NCBI GenBank assembly: GCA_026397455.1
Contig: JAPLUX010000168.1
Span: forward strand, 1 to 14,101
Length of the DNA stretch: 14,101 nucleotides
Origin: Candidatus Aenigmatarchaeota archaeon
Lineage (GTDB): Archaea > Aenigmatarchaeota > Aenigmatarchaeia > CG10238-14
Reading direction: 5' to 3'
The position numbers were made by a program, and so were the translations under genes. Below are positions 6,298 through 12,940 of this stretch, one piece after another. The notes under the pieces are model-generated. The model was not told the DNA's origin, searched no databases, and worked only from the letters and a program-made list of their open reading frames with translations. The first letter of the stretch is position 1. Each line of letters starts with the position of its first letter.

Positions 6298-6891
6298 CTA
6301 TTGAGAGAAATCTGTCTGAATACAACTTACATTCTCAAAAGATAAAGATATTTCATCTTGATTCTCAGGAGCATAAAAAGTAACTTGTCCTGATACTGAC
6401 CATTGAATGGCTGTTTCCTCCAACATGGCATTTTGTAATTCTTGGTCTATAGAGAACGCTGGAATAAGTTTGAATCCATATTCATTACCATCCTCGTAGC
6501 AACAAGACCAGTTGAAAACTTTAATGTTTCTATGGAATTCATTCAAATTAATAATGTCATTTCTATATGTCATTAAACTATCACCACCACAATAATGACC
6601 ATTTCCATGTAAAATGAAGGTTAACTCTTTACTTACTGTCAGGTTCCAATGATTATTGAATATAGGAAAATATTCCTCGGGGAGTTTTAAATAAAGATTA
6701 ACATGAACCTTCCCTGATTCTGGATCACCATGAACATACGGTTCATAATGGGAATAGAGAGCCCATTCTGCTTTACTCCAATCAAGATTTTTATAATCAA
6801 TTTTTTCATTCTGTTTTTCATTTGTGCATCCACTTAAACATCCAATACTAATGATGATAATAACAATTAGTAGTATCCCAATTTTTTGCAT
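6298..6891 (-). CDS. Predicted lipoprotein of unknown function
   Basis: A 197-residue exported protein. Residues 2-18 are a hydrophobic signal segment ending in a lipobox, CLSGC, with the lipidated Cys at about residue 21. The mature part starts with a charged, flexible TNEKQNEK linker and is then beta-rich, with three Asn-x-Ser/Thr sites and several cysteines (HYCGGD, WSCCYED, SCIQTD) that could form disulfides outside the membrane. I do not recognise the domain. The SD GGAGAAAGG abuts the ATG. The gene is divergent from a winged-helix regulator, with the shared promoter holding a 9-base perfect inverted repeat, so it is probably that regulator's target. The rest of the window is about nucleic acids, which makes this pair look like an ordinary small regulon inside the island. 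Confidence 0.7.
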   Translation of the reverse strand: MQKIGILLIVIIIISIGCLSGCTNEKQNEKIDYKNLDWSKAEWALYSHYEPYVHGDPESGKVHVNLYLKLPEEYFPIFNNHWNLTVSKELTFILHGNGHYCGGDSLMTYRNDIINLNEFHRNIKVFNWSCCYEDGNEYGFKLIPAFSIDQELQNAMLEETAIQWSVSGQVTFYAPENQDEISLSFENVSCIQTDFSQ

Positions 6892-6906
6892 CCTTTCTCC
6901 TTAATA

Positions 6907-6949
6907 ATATAACGACAATGTTCGTTATATACTTTTTGTTCGCTATATC
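6907..6949. promoter_or_regulatory. Divergent promoter with inverted and direct repeat operator
   Basis: Perfect arms ATATAACGA (6907-6915) and TCGTTATAT (6922-6930) are separated by six bases. TGTTCGTTATAT (6919-6930) is repeated as TGTTCGCTATAT (6937-6948), 18 bases on. The minus-strand TATA (about 6925-6932) sits in the right arm and serves the lipoprotein gene. TATAT at 6944-6948 serves the plus-strand regulator, about 22 bases before its ATG, so that message should be leaderless. A repressor bound here would block both promoters. Confidence 0.6.
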
Positions 6950-6967
6950 TATTCACCATCCCCATAG

Positions 6968-7192
6968 ATGGAACTGATTGGCTCAACCAAAAAGAAGATT
7001 CTTCTGGAAATTGCAAAAAGACCCACGCATGGATATCAGCTGGCTTTATCTCTTACATTGCCTTTATCAACAGTATACGGGCATCTTAGCGATATGCAAA
7101 AATTAGGTCTGATAGAAAAGAAGATTTGCGACAGACAGATAGTATACAATTTAACAGATAAAGGAAAAACCTTCGTCAAAGTAATTCAATAA
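6968..7192 (+). CDS. Small winged-helix transcriptional regulator (ArsR/PadR-like)
   Basis: A 74-residue single-domain winged helix. KKKILLEIAKRPTHGYQLA is the first helical pair, with the HGYQLA turn typical of PadR-like and related archaeal regulators. LPLSTVYGHLSDMQKLGLI is the recognition helix-turn-helix, and KKICDRQIVYNLTDKGK forms the wing. It lacks the C-terminal dimerisation helices of full PadR proteins. It probably binds the inverted repeat in its own promoter and controls both itself and the divergent lipoprotein; binding is inference from position. No SD precedes the ATG and a TATA box lies about 22 bases upstream, so the transcript is probably leaderless. Confidence 0.82.
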   Translation: MELIGSTKKKILLEIAKRPTHGYQLALSLTLPLSTVYGHLSDMQKLGLIEKKICDRQIVYNLTDKGKTFVKVIQ

Positions 7193-7198
7193 CAAATA

Positions 7199-7207
7199 TT
7201 TTTTTTT
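7199..7207 (+). terminator. T-run terminator after the winged-helix gene
   Basis: A T9 run begins 7 bases after the regulator's stop codon, in a convergent gap of 50 bases. This is a typical archaeal intrinsic termination signal; no hairpin precedes it. Confidence 0.5.
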
Positions 7208-7242
7208 CACAGCTTTGCACTTGAAACATATAAAATCGGTGA

Positions 7243-7893
7243 CTAAAATTTAGTAAGCTCTTTATTCCATTTACAAAACTCACAATTTTCTCCAGACGCC
7301 GGAATCGATTGATTCAAAACGTTAATTGCTTTTGATAACAAATCCTTTACGATTGTTTGGTTGGTTTCTACCTCGATAACTGTGCAACAGAATGGCATCC
7401 CTTTATGCAGATCGCAGTTGTCTGGATAATAGTAAGCCAAATATGCTTTATTGGTTGTTTTATAACCCATCATTTTCAATAGATATGAATAGACATTCAA
7501 TTGCACCTTATACGATGAATGGACATTCACAGGTGGTTTAGATGCTGTTTTATGGTCAAACGCCACAATGCTTTTATCGCTCATCTCGAAATAATCATCT
7601 GGTCTACCCCATAAAGTAATTCCATTCTCTTCTGTGAATGTCAATGTTTTTGGCATATCAATAGCCAATCGACCAGTAATTTGCCCATGAATCATCGGTG
7701 GTAATTCTCCAAGTTCTCTATATTTATTGAAATAATTTTTAATTATACTGTCCATTTTGATAGGGATGGATGACATCGGACCTGATGGACGTTTAATCTT
7801 CATCACCATTGAGAGCCAAAAACAGCGAGGACAATCTTCGAGCAAATTAAGATTTGAGGGCGATAGTTTGTATTCCATAATCTTCCGCTCCAT
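7243..7893 (-). CDS. Cas4/RecB-like PD-(D/E)XK nuclease with probable Fe-S cysteines
   Basis: This is a RecB-family nuclease (PDDEXK_1/Cas4-like). Counting from TTG at 7908, the active site is GRPDD (Asp104/Asp105) and FDHKT (Asp118, Lys120), followed by the RecB motif QLNVY (Gln136, Tyr140). DCPRC (Cys26, Cys29) near the N-terminus and CEFC (Cys209, Cys212) near the C-terminus are placed like the four-cysteine cluster of Cas4/AddB nucleases, though the N-terminal pair is unusual. The ATG at 7893 is chosen because GGAG lies four bases upstream; TTG 7908 and ATG 7878 are alternatives. There are no cas1, cas2 or repeats nearby, so this is a stand-alone nuclease. Its role (DNA repair, defence or element maintenance) is not shown. 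It stands alone on the minus strand. Confidence 0.82.
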   Translation of the reverse strand: MERKIMEYKLSPSNLNLLEDCPRCFWLSMVMKIKRPSGPMSSIPIKMDSIIKNYFNKYRELGELPPMIHGQITGRLAIDMPKTLTFTEENGITLWGRPDDYFEMSDKSIVAFDHKTASKPPVNVHSSYKVQLNVYSYLLKMMGYKTTNKAYLAYYYPDNCDLHKGMPFCCTVIEVETNQTIVKDLLSKAINVLNQSIPASGENCEFCKWNKELTKF

Positions 7894-8007
7894 TATACTC
7901 CAAAACAATTAAATGATTTTAATGATGTTCCTTTTTTTAGCCTATTATTATTTTTTTGAGTTTTTTCTTTCATATGTTTGTTCACAAATAATAATTATCA
8001 TTTTAGG

Positions 8008-8057
8008 TATATAAATATGTCGGTATATCCTTATATACCGTTAGCGGTATAACGGTA
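8008..8057 (+). promoter_or_regulatory. TATA box and CGGTA operator cluster before the RHH/R-M operon
   Basis: TATATAAA at 8008-8015 predicts transcription from about 8036-8041. The region downstream holds a perfect inverted repeat (CGGTATAT 8021-8028, ATATACCG 8033-8040), a second one (TACCG 8036-8040, CGGTA 8045-8049) and another CGGTA at 8053-8057. That makes four half-sites straddling the start site. Ribbon-helix-helix proteins bind arrays of short half-sites, so the first gene of this operon is the likely ligand (inference). Confidence 0.65.
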
Positions 8058-8070
8058 AAAAGGTAATTAA

Positions 8071-8271
8071 ATGCCAGATGAATTACATATACTGCCAGAA
8101 CAGGGAGAGATAGAAGTGGGGAAAATCAAAACATCTATCAACATAGATGAAGACACATGGAATGATTTTAGAATTTTAGTTTTACAAAAAGAAGGTGGTC
8201 GTAAGCTTACTGATGTTATTGAAACATTGATTAAACAGTATATCAAGAAAAATGGGGGGATGCACAAATGA
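8071..8271 (+). CDS. Ribbon-helix-helix (CopG/Arc-type) regulator
   Basis: A 66-residue protein. After a 16-residue acidic N-terminal arm, GKIKTSINIDEDTWNDFRI gives the DNA-contacting beta strand (about 18-25) and helix 1. GGRKLTDVIETLIKQYIKKN is the turn and helix 2 of the ribbon-helix-helix fold. Such dimers bind short palindromic half-sites. The ATG at 8071 follows AAGG at 8060-8063 and a cluster of CGGTA half-sites. It overlaps the restriction-modification gene by ATGA. It is placed where controller proteins sit in restriction-modification operons, so timing the nuclease-methylase after entry into a new cell is a reasonable inference. An antitoxin role is the alternative. Confidence 0.85.
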   Translation: MPDELHILPEQGEIEVGKIKTSINIDEDTWNDFRILVLQKEGGRKLTDVIETLIKQYIKKNGGMHK

Positions 8272-10967
8272 GTGAGGAGTTAATTCAAAAGGGATTAACA
8301 AAAAAAGGCTTAACAATTGGTAATTATGAATTTTATAATATCGGCAATACTACTATTAATCAATTAAAAAAATACAAGGTCATACCGAATAAACAGTATA
8401 AAGGATATGAAAAAAACAAACCAGATGCTTTGTTAATAGATCGCAGAAATAAAAATAATATTAAAATTCTTTTAGTGGTTGAATACAAAGATACTGGAAA
8501 ATTCAAGTCACGTAAGGATAAAAAGGGGACTATTGAACAATGTAATACTCTTTGTCAGATTTTACAAGCAGATATCGGAATAGCAACCGATAATTCATCT
8601 TTTATATGGTTCAATCCAAAACAACCAAATAAAAAAAATGAATATGTTGATTCTGCGGATAAAAAAAGAAGCTACACAATCATTCAAGATAAAGACACCA
8701 ATGATTTTATCGAGAAATTTATAATAGACCAGACTAAAGACGAAATAGAAACCAATAAGTTAAACTCACAGACACGAATTAGTTTAGAGCATCTCGAATT
8801 AGTAAGGAAAAACATATCAGTAAATAATTCTAAAATCACTAAAGAAAAAACCATCGACCCCACTCGTTTAGCTAAACAAATATGGCAAGATGTATGGTCT
8901 GTAAGCGGAGCAACACCAGAAAAATGTTTATACACTTTTGTAGAATTATTTATATTCAAATATCTCAGTGATTTGGATATACTGGATGAAGATGATAAAG
9001 GCAACAAAATAAATTTCAGAGACATCTATAAATTAACACCTGAAAAAGCATTTAAGAATTATTCCAGCAATGCAAGAGAACATCTAAAAATAATGTTCCC
9101 AGTAAATCCCTTAGACAATACGACAATTATTAATGGAACGGTATTGAATCCTGATGTCCCCGAGCATAGTAATGTTTTCTATAAAATACTGAAAAAATTT
9201 AATGATTTCGGGAAATTAGAGAACATCGACCCAAAATTCAAATCAAAGGTTTTTGAAGAGTTCATGAAAGAAAGTATCAGTAAGAAAAACTGGGGTCGAT
9301 ATTTCACACCGAGAAATATTGTCGATGCTATGATTGAGATATCTGATATAGACAAACTTGCTAAAGAATCCATTATCTGTGACCCCGCTTGCGGAGTTGG
9401 GGGCTTTATTTTAGAGCCGATGAAAGTAAAAGACGATGGAGTAAAATTTTATTATAGAATTGAAGGAGATAAAATAAAATCAAGATATGATTTCTATGGT
9501 TTTGATAAGGGATTCGAAAAAGAAGAACAACTGACAATAATTTTAGCAAAAGCAAATATGCTTATTTTCTTATCTGACCTTCTTAAGAAGAACCCAACAA
9601 TGGCTTTGAGTTTTTCAGAGCTATTTAATAAAACATTCACATTATTGAGCAAAACAATTCTGGGAACTCTAAATATCACTGAATCAGATAAATATGACCT
9701 TATATTAACAAATCCACCTTACGTTACAAGTGGTAGTAGCAACTATAAGGAAGCAATAAAAAGAGATTCAAGACTCAGTGATTTTTATAAGAAAAATGCG
9801 ATGGGCGTAGAAGGATTATTTTTAGAATGGATAATTCGTAGTTTAAAACCATCACGAAAAGCATTTGTTATTATTCCCGACGGTTTACTTAATAGAACGC
9901 ACGAAAAAGAAATTAGACAATTTATTTTGGATGAATGTATTTTAGATGGAATTATTTCATTACCGATTAATGCTTTCTATACCACTCCTAAAAAAACATA
10001 TATCCTTTGCATCACAAAAAAATCTGGAGAAAATGAAATTGAACGGAAAAAAATCAAACAAACGGAACCTGTTTTTACTTACTTGGTTAGCAATATTGGA
10101 GAAACATTGGATGTTAAACGATTCTCAATTCCTGATGAAAATGATTTAATCGAAGCTGTTAGTTTATTCAACCAGTTCAAAGGGGCAAAAACATCTTTTA
10201 AAACAAAGTCATTGAGATGCAAAATACAACCCATTGAAAAGTTTACTAAAGATATTAATAAACATTGGTCGGTTGATCGATGGTGGAAAAGAAAAGAAAA
10301 AATAAAACTCGGCATCGAAAGCGAAGATGTCGTTATGGAATTGCATGAGTTCCAGGATAAAATGAGAGATGCAACAAAAAAGATAAAAGAAGCGACAAAA
10401 AATTTAGACCAACTAAAAGGGAAACTTGTAAAACCAGGGCTTGAAAAGAGAATAGTCTTGAGTAATACAGATTATTTTGAGACATTCATTGGTAAACGAG
10501 TTTTAAAGGAAGATGTATTTCGTTCAAGCGGAAAAATCCCTGTATATAGTGCAAATGTTTTTGAGGAATTTGGTTATTTAGATAAATCAAATATCTCAAA
10601 TTTTGACCATGATTATGTTCTATGGGGTATTGATGGGGAATTTGAGTTTAACGTAATGAAAAAAGGAACAAAATTTGCTACCACAGACCATTGCGGTGTA
10701 ATTAAAATCCTCGATGAAAATATTGTTCCAGAATATCTTTTATATCAGTTAGAATTAGAAAGACATATATTAGGCTATGATAGAACATTAAGACCCTCCT
10801 TAAAAAACATGAATAATGTTGAAGTAAAATTTCCGATTAATCGCAATGGCAAAATAAATAAGAAAATCCAAGAAAAAATTATAAAAAAATATATCCTCCT
10901 AAAAGAAATTAAAAATAATCTACAAAATGAAATTGACGATTTGCTTGATATAACAGTTGAATTTTAA
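8268..10967 (+). CDS. Single-chain restriction-modification enzyme (type IIG-like: nuclease-methylase-target recognition)
   Basis: An 899-residue fusion. Residues about 40-130 form an HsdR_N-like PD-(D/E)XK nuclease: KPDALL with Asp53, then VEYK with Glu72 and Lys74. Residues about 190-640 are an HsdM-type N6-adenine methylase with RYFTPR (about 344-349), motif I DPACGVGGF (372-380) and motif IV NPPY (482-485). A helical spacer (about 690-725) leads to one HsdS-like target-recognition half (730-899), including KIPVYSAN, DYVLWGIDGEF and a closing amphipathic helix. There is no helicase motor, so it is type IIG/IIB-like rather than type I, and should both methylate and cut near its site. With one target domain it may act as a dimer on a split palindromic site or on an asymmetric site. 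The ATG overlaps the RHH stop; GGGGGA at 8255-8260 is the SD. Confidence 0.9.
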   Translation: MSEELIQKGLTKKGLTIGNYEFYNIGNTTINQLKKYKVIPNKQYKGYEKNKPDALLIDRRNKNNIKILLVVEYKDTGKFKSRKDKKGTIEQCNTLCQILQADIGIATDNSSFIWFNPKQPNKKNEYVDSADKKRSYTIIQDKDTNDFIEKFIIDQTKDEIETNKLNSQTRISLEHLELVRKNISVNNSKITKEKTIDPTRLAKQIWQDVWSVSGATPEKCLYTFVELFIFKYLSDLDILDEDDKGNKINFRDIYKLTPEKAFKNYSSNAREHLKIMFPVNPLDNTTIINGTVLNPDVPEHSNVFYKILKKFNDFGKLENIDPKFKSKVFEEFMKESISKKNWGRYFTPRNIVDAMIEISDIDKLAKESIICDPACGVGGFILEPMKVKDDGVKFYYRIEGDKIKSRYDFYGFDKGFEKEEQLTIILAKANMLIFLSDLLKKNPTMALSFSELFNKTFTLLSKTILGTLNITESDKYDLILTNPPYVTSGSSNYKEAIKRDSRLSDFYKKNAMGVEGLFLEWIIRSLKPSRKAFVIIPDGLLNRTHEKEIRQFILDECILDGIISLPINAFYTTPKKTYILCITKKSGENEIERKKIKQTEPVFTYLVSNIGETLDVKRFSIPDENDLIEAVSLFNQFKGAKTSFKTKSLRCKIQPIEKFTKDINKHWSVDRWWKRKEKIKLGIESEDVVMELHEFQDKMRDATKKIKEATKNLDQLKGKLVKPGLEKRIVLSNTDYFETFIGKRVLKEDVFRSSGKIPVYSANVFEEFGYLDKSNISNFDHDYVLWGIDGEFEFNVMKKGTKFATTDHCGVIKILDENIVPEYLLYQLELERHILGYDRTLRPSLKNMNNVEVKFPINRNGKINKKIQEKIIKKYILLKEIKNNLQNEIDDLLDITVEF

Positions 10968-11033
10968 TTATCGGTGGAAGTAAATCAACAAATATTTCAA
11001 ATAAGCAAAGATGATTGTCTTATTAGAGGATAT

Positions 11034-11453
11034 ATGGATACAATTTCGATAGCTACCTTAATTACAGCACTCGCAACCGTGTTTTTAGCTGGTGCGACAT
11101 TCTACTATGCGTATACGAATCACAAATTAATGGTTACTCAAGAAAAAATACTCAAAAAAACAAGAAAACAAGATGAAGTAAAATTGATAATAAATCCGAT
11201 CATCAATCAATGCATTTCTGAAATAAAAAATATCGATGAAAAAAGATTTTTTATTATCGAAAGATTTGAAACTTTTAATGATGATATCTCAAAAAACTAC
11301 TATAAGAAAATGATATATGAGGATTTCATTTTGAACCATGCATCCCTCAGTGAAATGATGGGGATTCATGACGAAGTTATTCATAAAATAAAAGAGTATT
11401 GCAGTTCGATATCGAAAATATTTAACGAAGAAAAAATATCAGTTAAAAATTAG
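11034..11453 (+). CDS. Small membrane-anchored protein, unknown function
   Basis: The chosen ATG at 11034 follows GAGGA (11026-11030); GTG at 10974 would add 20 residues but has no SD. The protein starts with a membrane helix, ISIATLITALATVFLAGA (residues about 4-21), followed by YYAYTNHKL and then 110 residues of charged, helical cytoplasmic sequence. Similar short proteins (one TM helix, then a helical domain) are widespread in archaea with no known role. It begins 66 bases after the restriction-modification gene on the same strand and is probably in its operon. The C-terminus may be wrong: the next gene starts 4 bases after the stop, and a +1 shift at the A6 run 11431-11436 would fuse the two. 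Confidence 0.6.
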   Translation: MDTISIATLITALATVFLAGATFYYAYTNHKLMVTQEKILKKTRKQDEVKLIINPIINQCISEIKNIDEKRFFIIERFETFNDDISKNYYKKMIYEDFILNHASLSEMMGIHDEVIHKIKEYCSSISKIFNEEKISVKN

Positions 11454-11457
11454 GGAT

Positions 11458-11805
11458 ATGCTCAGGGAATTCAACAAGGAGGTAAAAACAAGAATTTCTG
11501 AAAATAGCCTCCCTTCACTTTCAAAGAGTTTATTGATCTACATTATAGAAGGAACAAACCATACCATTTTGTTGGGAGGACCAGAAAAAACCTTTTGGGA
11601 AAAATACGAAAAAGAACTATTAACATTAAGAGATAACGACCTTAACATCCCGCTAAAAAAATTACATACAACTGGAAAACAGCTAATAAAAATCGATAAT
11701 GACATTATCAACTATTTGAAGAAGATATGTAATGAATATACGAAAGAGTATGGCATTTCATTAGATGCAGAAATAAAATCTCCTTTTTTAATTCTATACT
11801 GTTGA
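11458..11805 (+). CDS. Hypothetical helical protein, possible C-terminal part of the preceding gene
   Basis: From ATG 11458 this encodes 115 residues, mostly helical and charged, with no membrane segment or motif that I recognise. GGG lies just upstream but no good SD is present. The frame is open well upstream of the ATG (through about 11407), and its upstream translation (KKKYQLKIRDMLREF) continues the helical character of the preceding protein. This gene may therefore be the C-terminal half of a single protein of about 255 residues, broken by one base in the A-run at 11431-11436. If it is a separate gene, the 4-base spacing implies translational coupling. The function is unknown. Confidence 0.5.
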   Translation: MLREFNKEVKTRISENSLPSLSKSLLIYIIEGTNHTILLGGPEKTFWEKYEKELLTLRDNDLNIPLKKLHTTGKQLIKIDNDIINYLKKICNEYTKEYGISLDAEIKSPFLILYC

Positions 11806-11823
11806 TTATTACTCGATTTTCCT

Positions 11824-12156
11824 TTACATCTTAAAAAAGGACAAAATAGCAACACAAATTAAAACTACTGTAAGGCAGACGATAATAATTGTCAAGTTTT
11901 TTATTTTCTCAGCCAGCGACTCGTTCTTCCAAGAGCTAATCAATGGCAACATATTCGGTCCTAACATATACCCTATACGTCGTTCCCCATTTTCGATAGA
12001 AGAATCTTCCATCAAAAAATCTTTTTCAACTAATTTTCTCCTTACGCTTTCCGATATTATAATGTTCTCTACACCAGAATAGATATAGTTCGGGAAACCC
12101 CTATACATATCCAGCACTAAATCATTAAATTTCTCGACTTCAATTTCTTCTGCCAT
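11824..12156 (-). CDS. Tail-anchored protein with winged-helix-like N-terminal part
   Basis: A 110-residue protein. The first 75 residues (DLVLDMYRGFPNYIY, then SVRRKLVEKDFLMED, then RRIGYMLGPNMLPLISSW) follow a winged-helix pattern ending in a short strand-turn-strand. This is inference from pattern, not a firm domain hit. SLAEKIKNLT is a linker helix, and residues about 88-107 form a single C-terminal membrane helix, IIIVCLTVVLICVAILSFF, with only a Lys-Met tail. It would be anchored facing the cytoplasm. The ATG at 12156 has no clear SD; a TATA-like TTAATTTAATTAA lies 22-36 bases upstream within a palindrome, so the message may be leaderless. It is divergent from the GIY-YIG operon and could sense or regulate it, or be unrelated. 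Confidence 0.6.
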   Translation of the reverse strand: MAEEIEVEKFNDLVLDMYRGFPNYIYSGVENIIISESVRRKLVEKDFLMEDSSIENGERRIGYMLGPNMLPLISSWKNESLAEKIKNLTIIIVCLTVVLICVAILSFFKM

Positions 12157-12177
12157 GAGGAACTTCAGGATTTAGTG

Positions 12178-12210
12178 GTTAATTAAATTAACGAAAAAAC
12201 AAGTTTTTTC
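12178..12210. promoter_or_regulatory. Two adjacent palindromes in a divergent promoter region
   Basis: GTTAATT (12178-12184) and AATTAAC (12186-12192) form a perfect 15-base palindrome that overlaps the probable minus-strand TATA element. Directly after it, GAAAAAAC (12193-12200) and GTTTTTTC (12203-12210) form another 8-base perfect repeat around AA. The plus-strand promoter of the GIY-YIG gene is probably further right: ATATTTAA at about 12223-12230. The palindromes may be operators; AT-richness makes chance repeats more likely here. Confidence 0.4.
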
Positions 12211-12291
12211 TTCCTTTTATTACATATTTAACCAATTTTTCATTGTGGAAATTAATATGTAGTGCTAAAAGATAACTGAAATTGAGATTGG

Positions 12292-12744
12292 ATGAAGGAT
12301 ATTAAAATTTTCTTTGGGGAACCAAAGGAACTGGTTCAACATAATATCGAATCTTTAAATGGAATTACTGGACTATATTTCATTTTTCTTAAGACAATGA
12401 AAGTTCAATATCCATTCAATAATTCCAGATTAATTTATATCGGTATGAGCGAAAAAAGGACGAATAGCATTGGGAATAGATTAACCAGTCATTATAATGG
12501 AAAATCTGGAAATGTTGGATTAGTAAACTATAGGAAAGTCGATAAATTATTTTTTACTCACATCAATTTTGAAATGATGAAAGAAATTTGGCAACCGAGC
12601 ATTGAAGATTTAGAGAGCTATTTTATTCTTGACTTTGTAGAAAAATATGGGGTATACCCTATATGCAACAATAAAACAGGTTTCGAAGTTTTAAATAGAG
12701 ACATAGGGATTAAACTTGTTATCGATTGGCAATATTTTGAATGA
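12292..12744 (+). CDS. GIY-YIG nuclease
   Basis: A 150-residue single-domain GIY-YIG endonuclease. The family motifs are present in order: GLY (27-29, the GIY), YIG (49-51), Arg63 in NRL, His67 in SHY, metal-binding Glu108 in DLESYFI and Asn126 in CNN. All key catalytic positions seem intact. No extra DNA-binding domain is attached, so specificity must come from partners. It is first in an operon with a 60-residue protein and an SMC-like ATPase, on the opposite strand from a tail-anchored protein. ATG 12292 lacks a strong SD; TTG or GTG alternatives are not evident. The family ranges from homing nucleases and UvrC to restriction enzymes; the operon points to defence (inference). Confidence 0.85.
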   Translation: MKDIKIFFGEPKELVQHNIESLNGITGLYFIFLKTMKVQYPFNNSRLIYIGMSEKRTNSIGNRLTSHYNGKSGNVGLVNYRKVDKLFFTHINFEMMKEIWQPSIEDLESYFILDFVEKYGVYPICNNKTGFEVLNRDIGIKLVIDWQYFE

Positions 12745-12749
12745 GGAGG
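12743..12749 (+). promoter_or_regulatory. Strong ribosome binding site overlapping the GIY-YIG stop codon
   Basis: GAGGAGG lies eight bases before ATG 12758 and overlaps the TGA (12742-12744) of the upstream gene. It fixes the start of the small middle gene at 12758, against an ATG at 12716 in the same frame, and couples the two genes. Confidence 0.75.
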
Positions 12750-12757
12750 AAAAAGAG

Positions 12758-12940
12758 ATGGCTATAGAAATTAAAAGCGGAGAAGAACTTTTGAATGAAT
12801 TTTTCGAGGAACTGAAAGTTATCCCTGATGTCGATAAAGATGTCATAGATATCTTATATGGACTTTATCATCAAGACAAACTCTCACGTAAAAATATAAC
12901 GAATGCCTTATCAAAAAGTAGGGGGGAAACTGCTAAATGA
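12758..12940 (+). CDS. Small acidic helical protein between nuclease and ATPase
   Basis: A 60-residue protein that I do not recognise. It is acidic and helical in its first half (SGEELLNEFFEELKVIPDVD) and basic at the end (LSRKNITNALSKSRGETAK), with a pattern compatible with a small helical bundle. The start is fixed by a strong SD at 12743-12749. The stop overlaps the ATPase start as ATGA, and the upstream nuclease ends 13 bases before its ATG, so the three genes are very tightly coupled. Likely roles are an adaptor between the GIY-YIG nuclease and the ATPase, or a regulatory subunit of the ATPase; both are inference from position. Confidence 0.7.
   Translation: MAIEIKSGEELLNEFFEELKVIPDVDKDVIDILYGLYHQDKLSRKNITNALSKSRGETAK

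Noticed and set aside
7243..7893. A CRISPR adaptation module around the Cas4-like gene
   Set aside because: No cas1/cas2 genes and no regularly spaced repeats were seen in the window.
8268..10967. A standard three-gene type I system or a BREX system
   Set aside because: There is no helicase motor, no separate HsdS, and none of the BREX phosphatase or ATPase genes in the window.
12716..12757. Earlier ATG for the 60-residue gene, overlapping the GIY-YIG 3' end
   Set aside because: The strong GAGGAGG site at 12743-12749 points to ATG 12758; nothing supports the earlier start.
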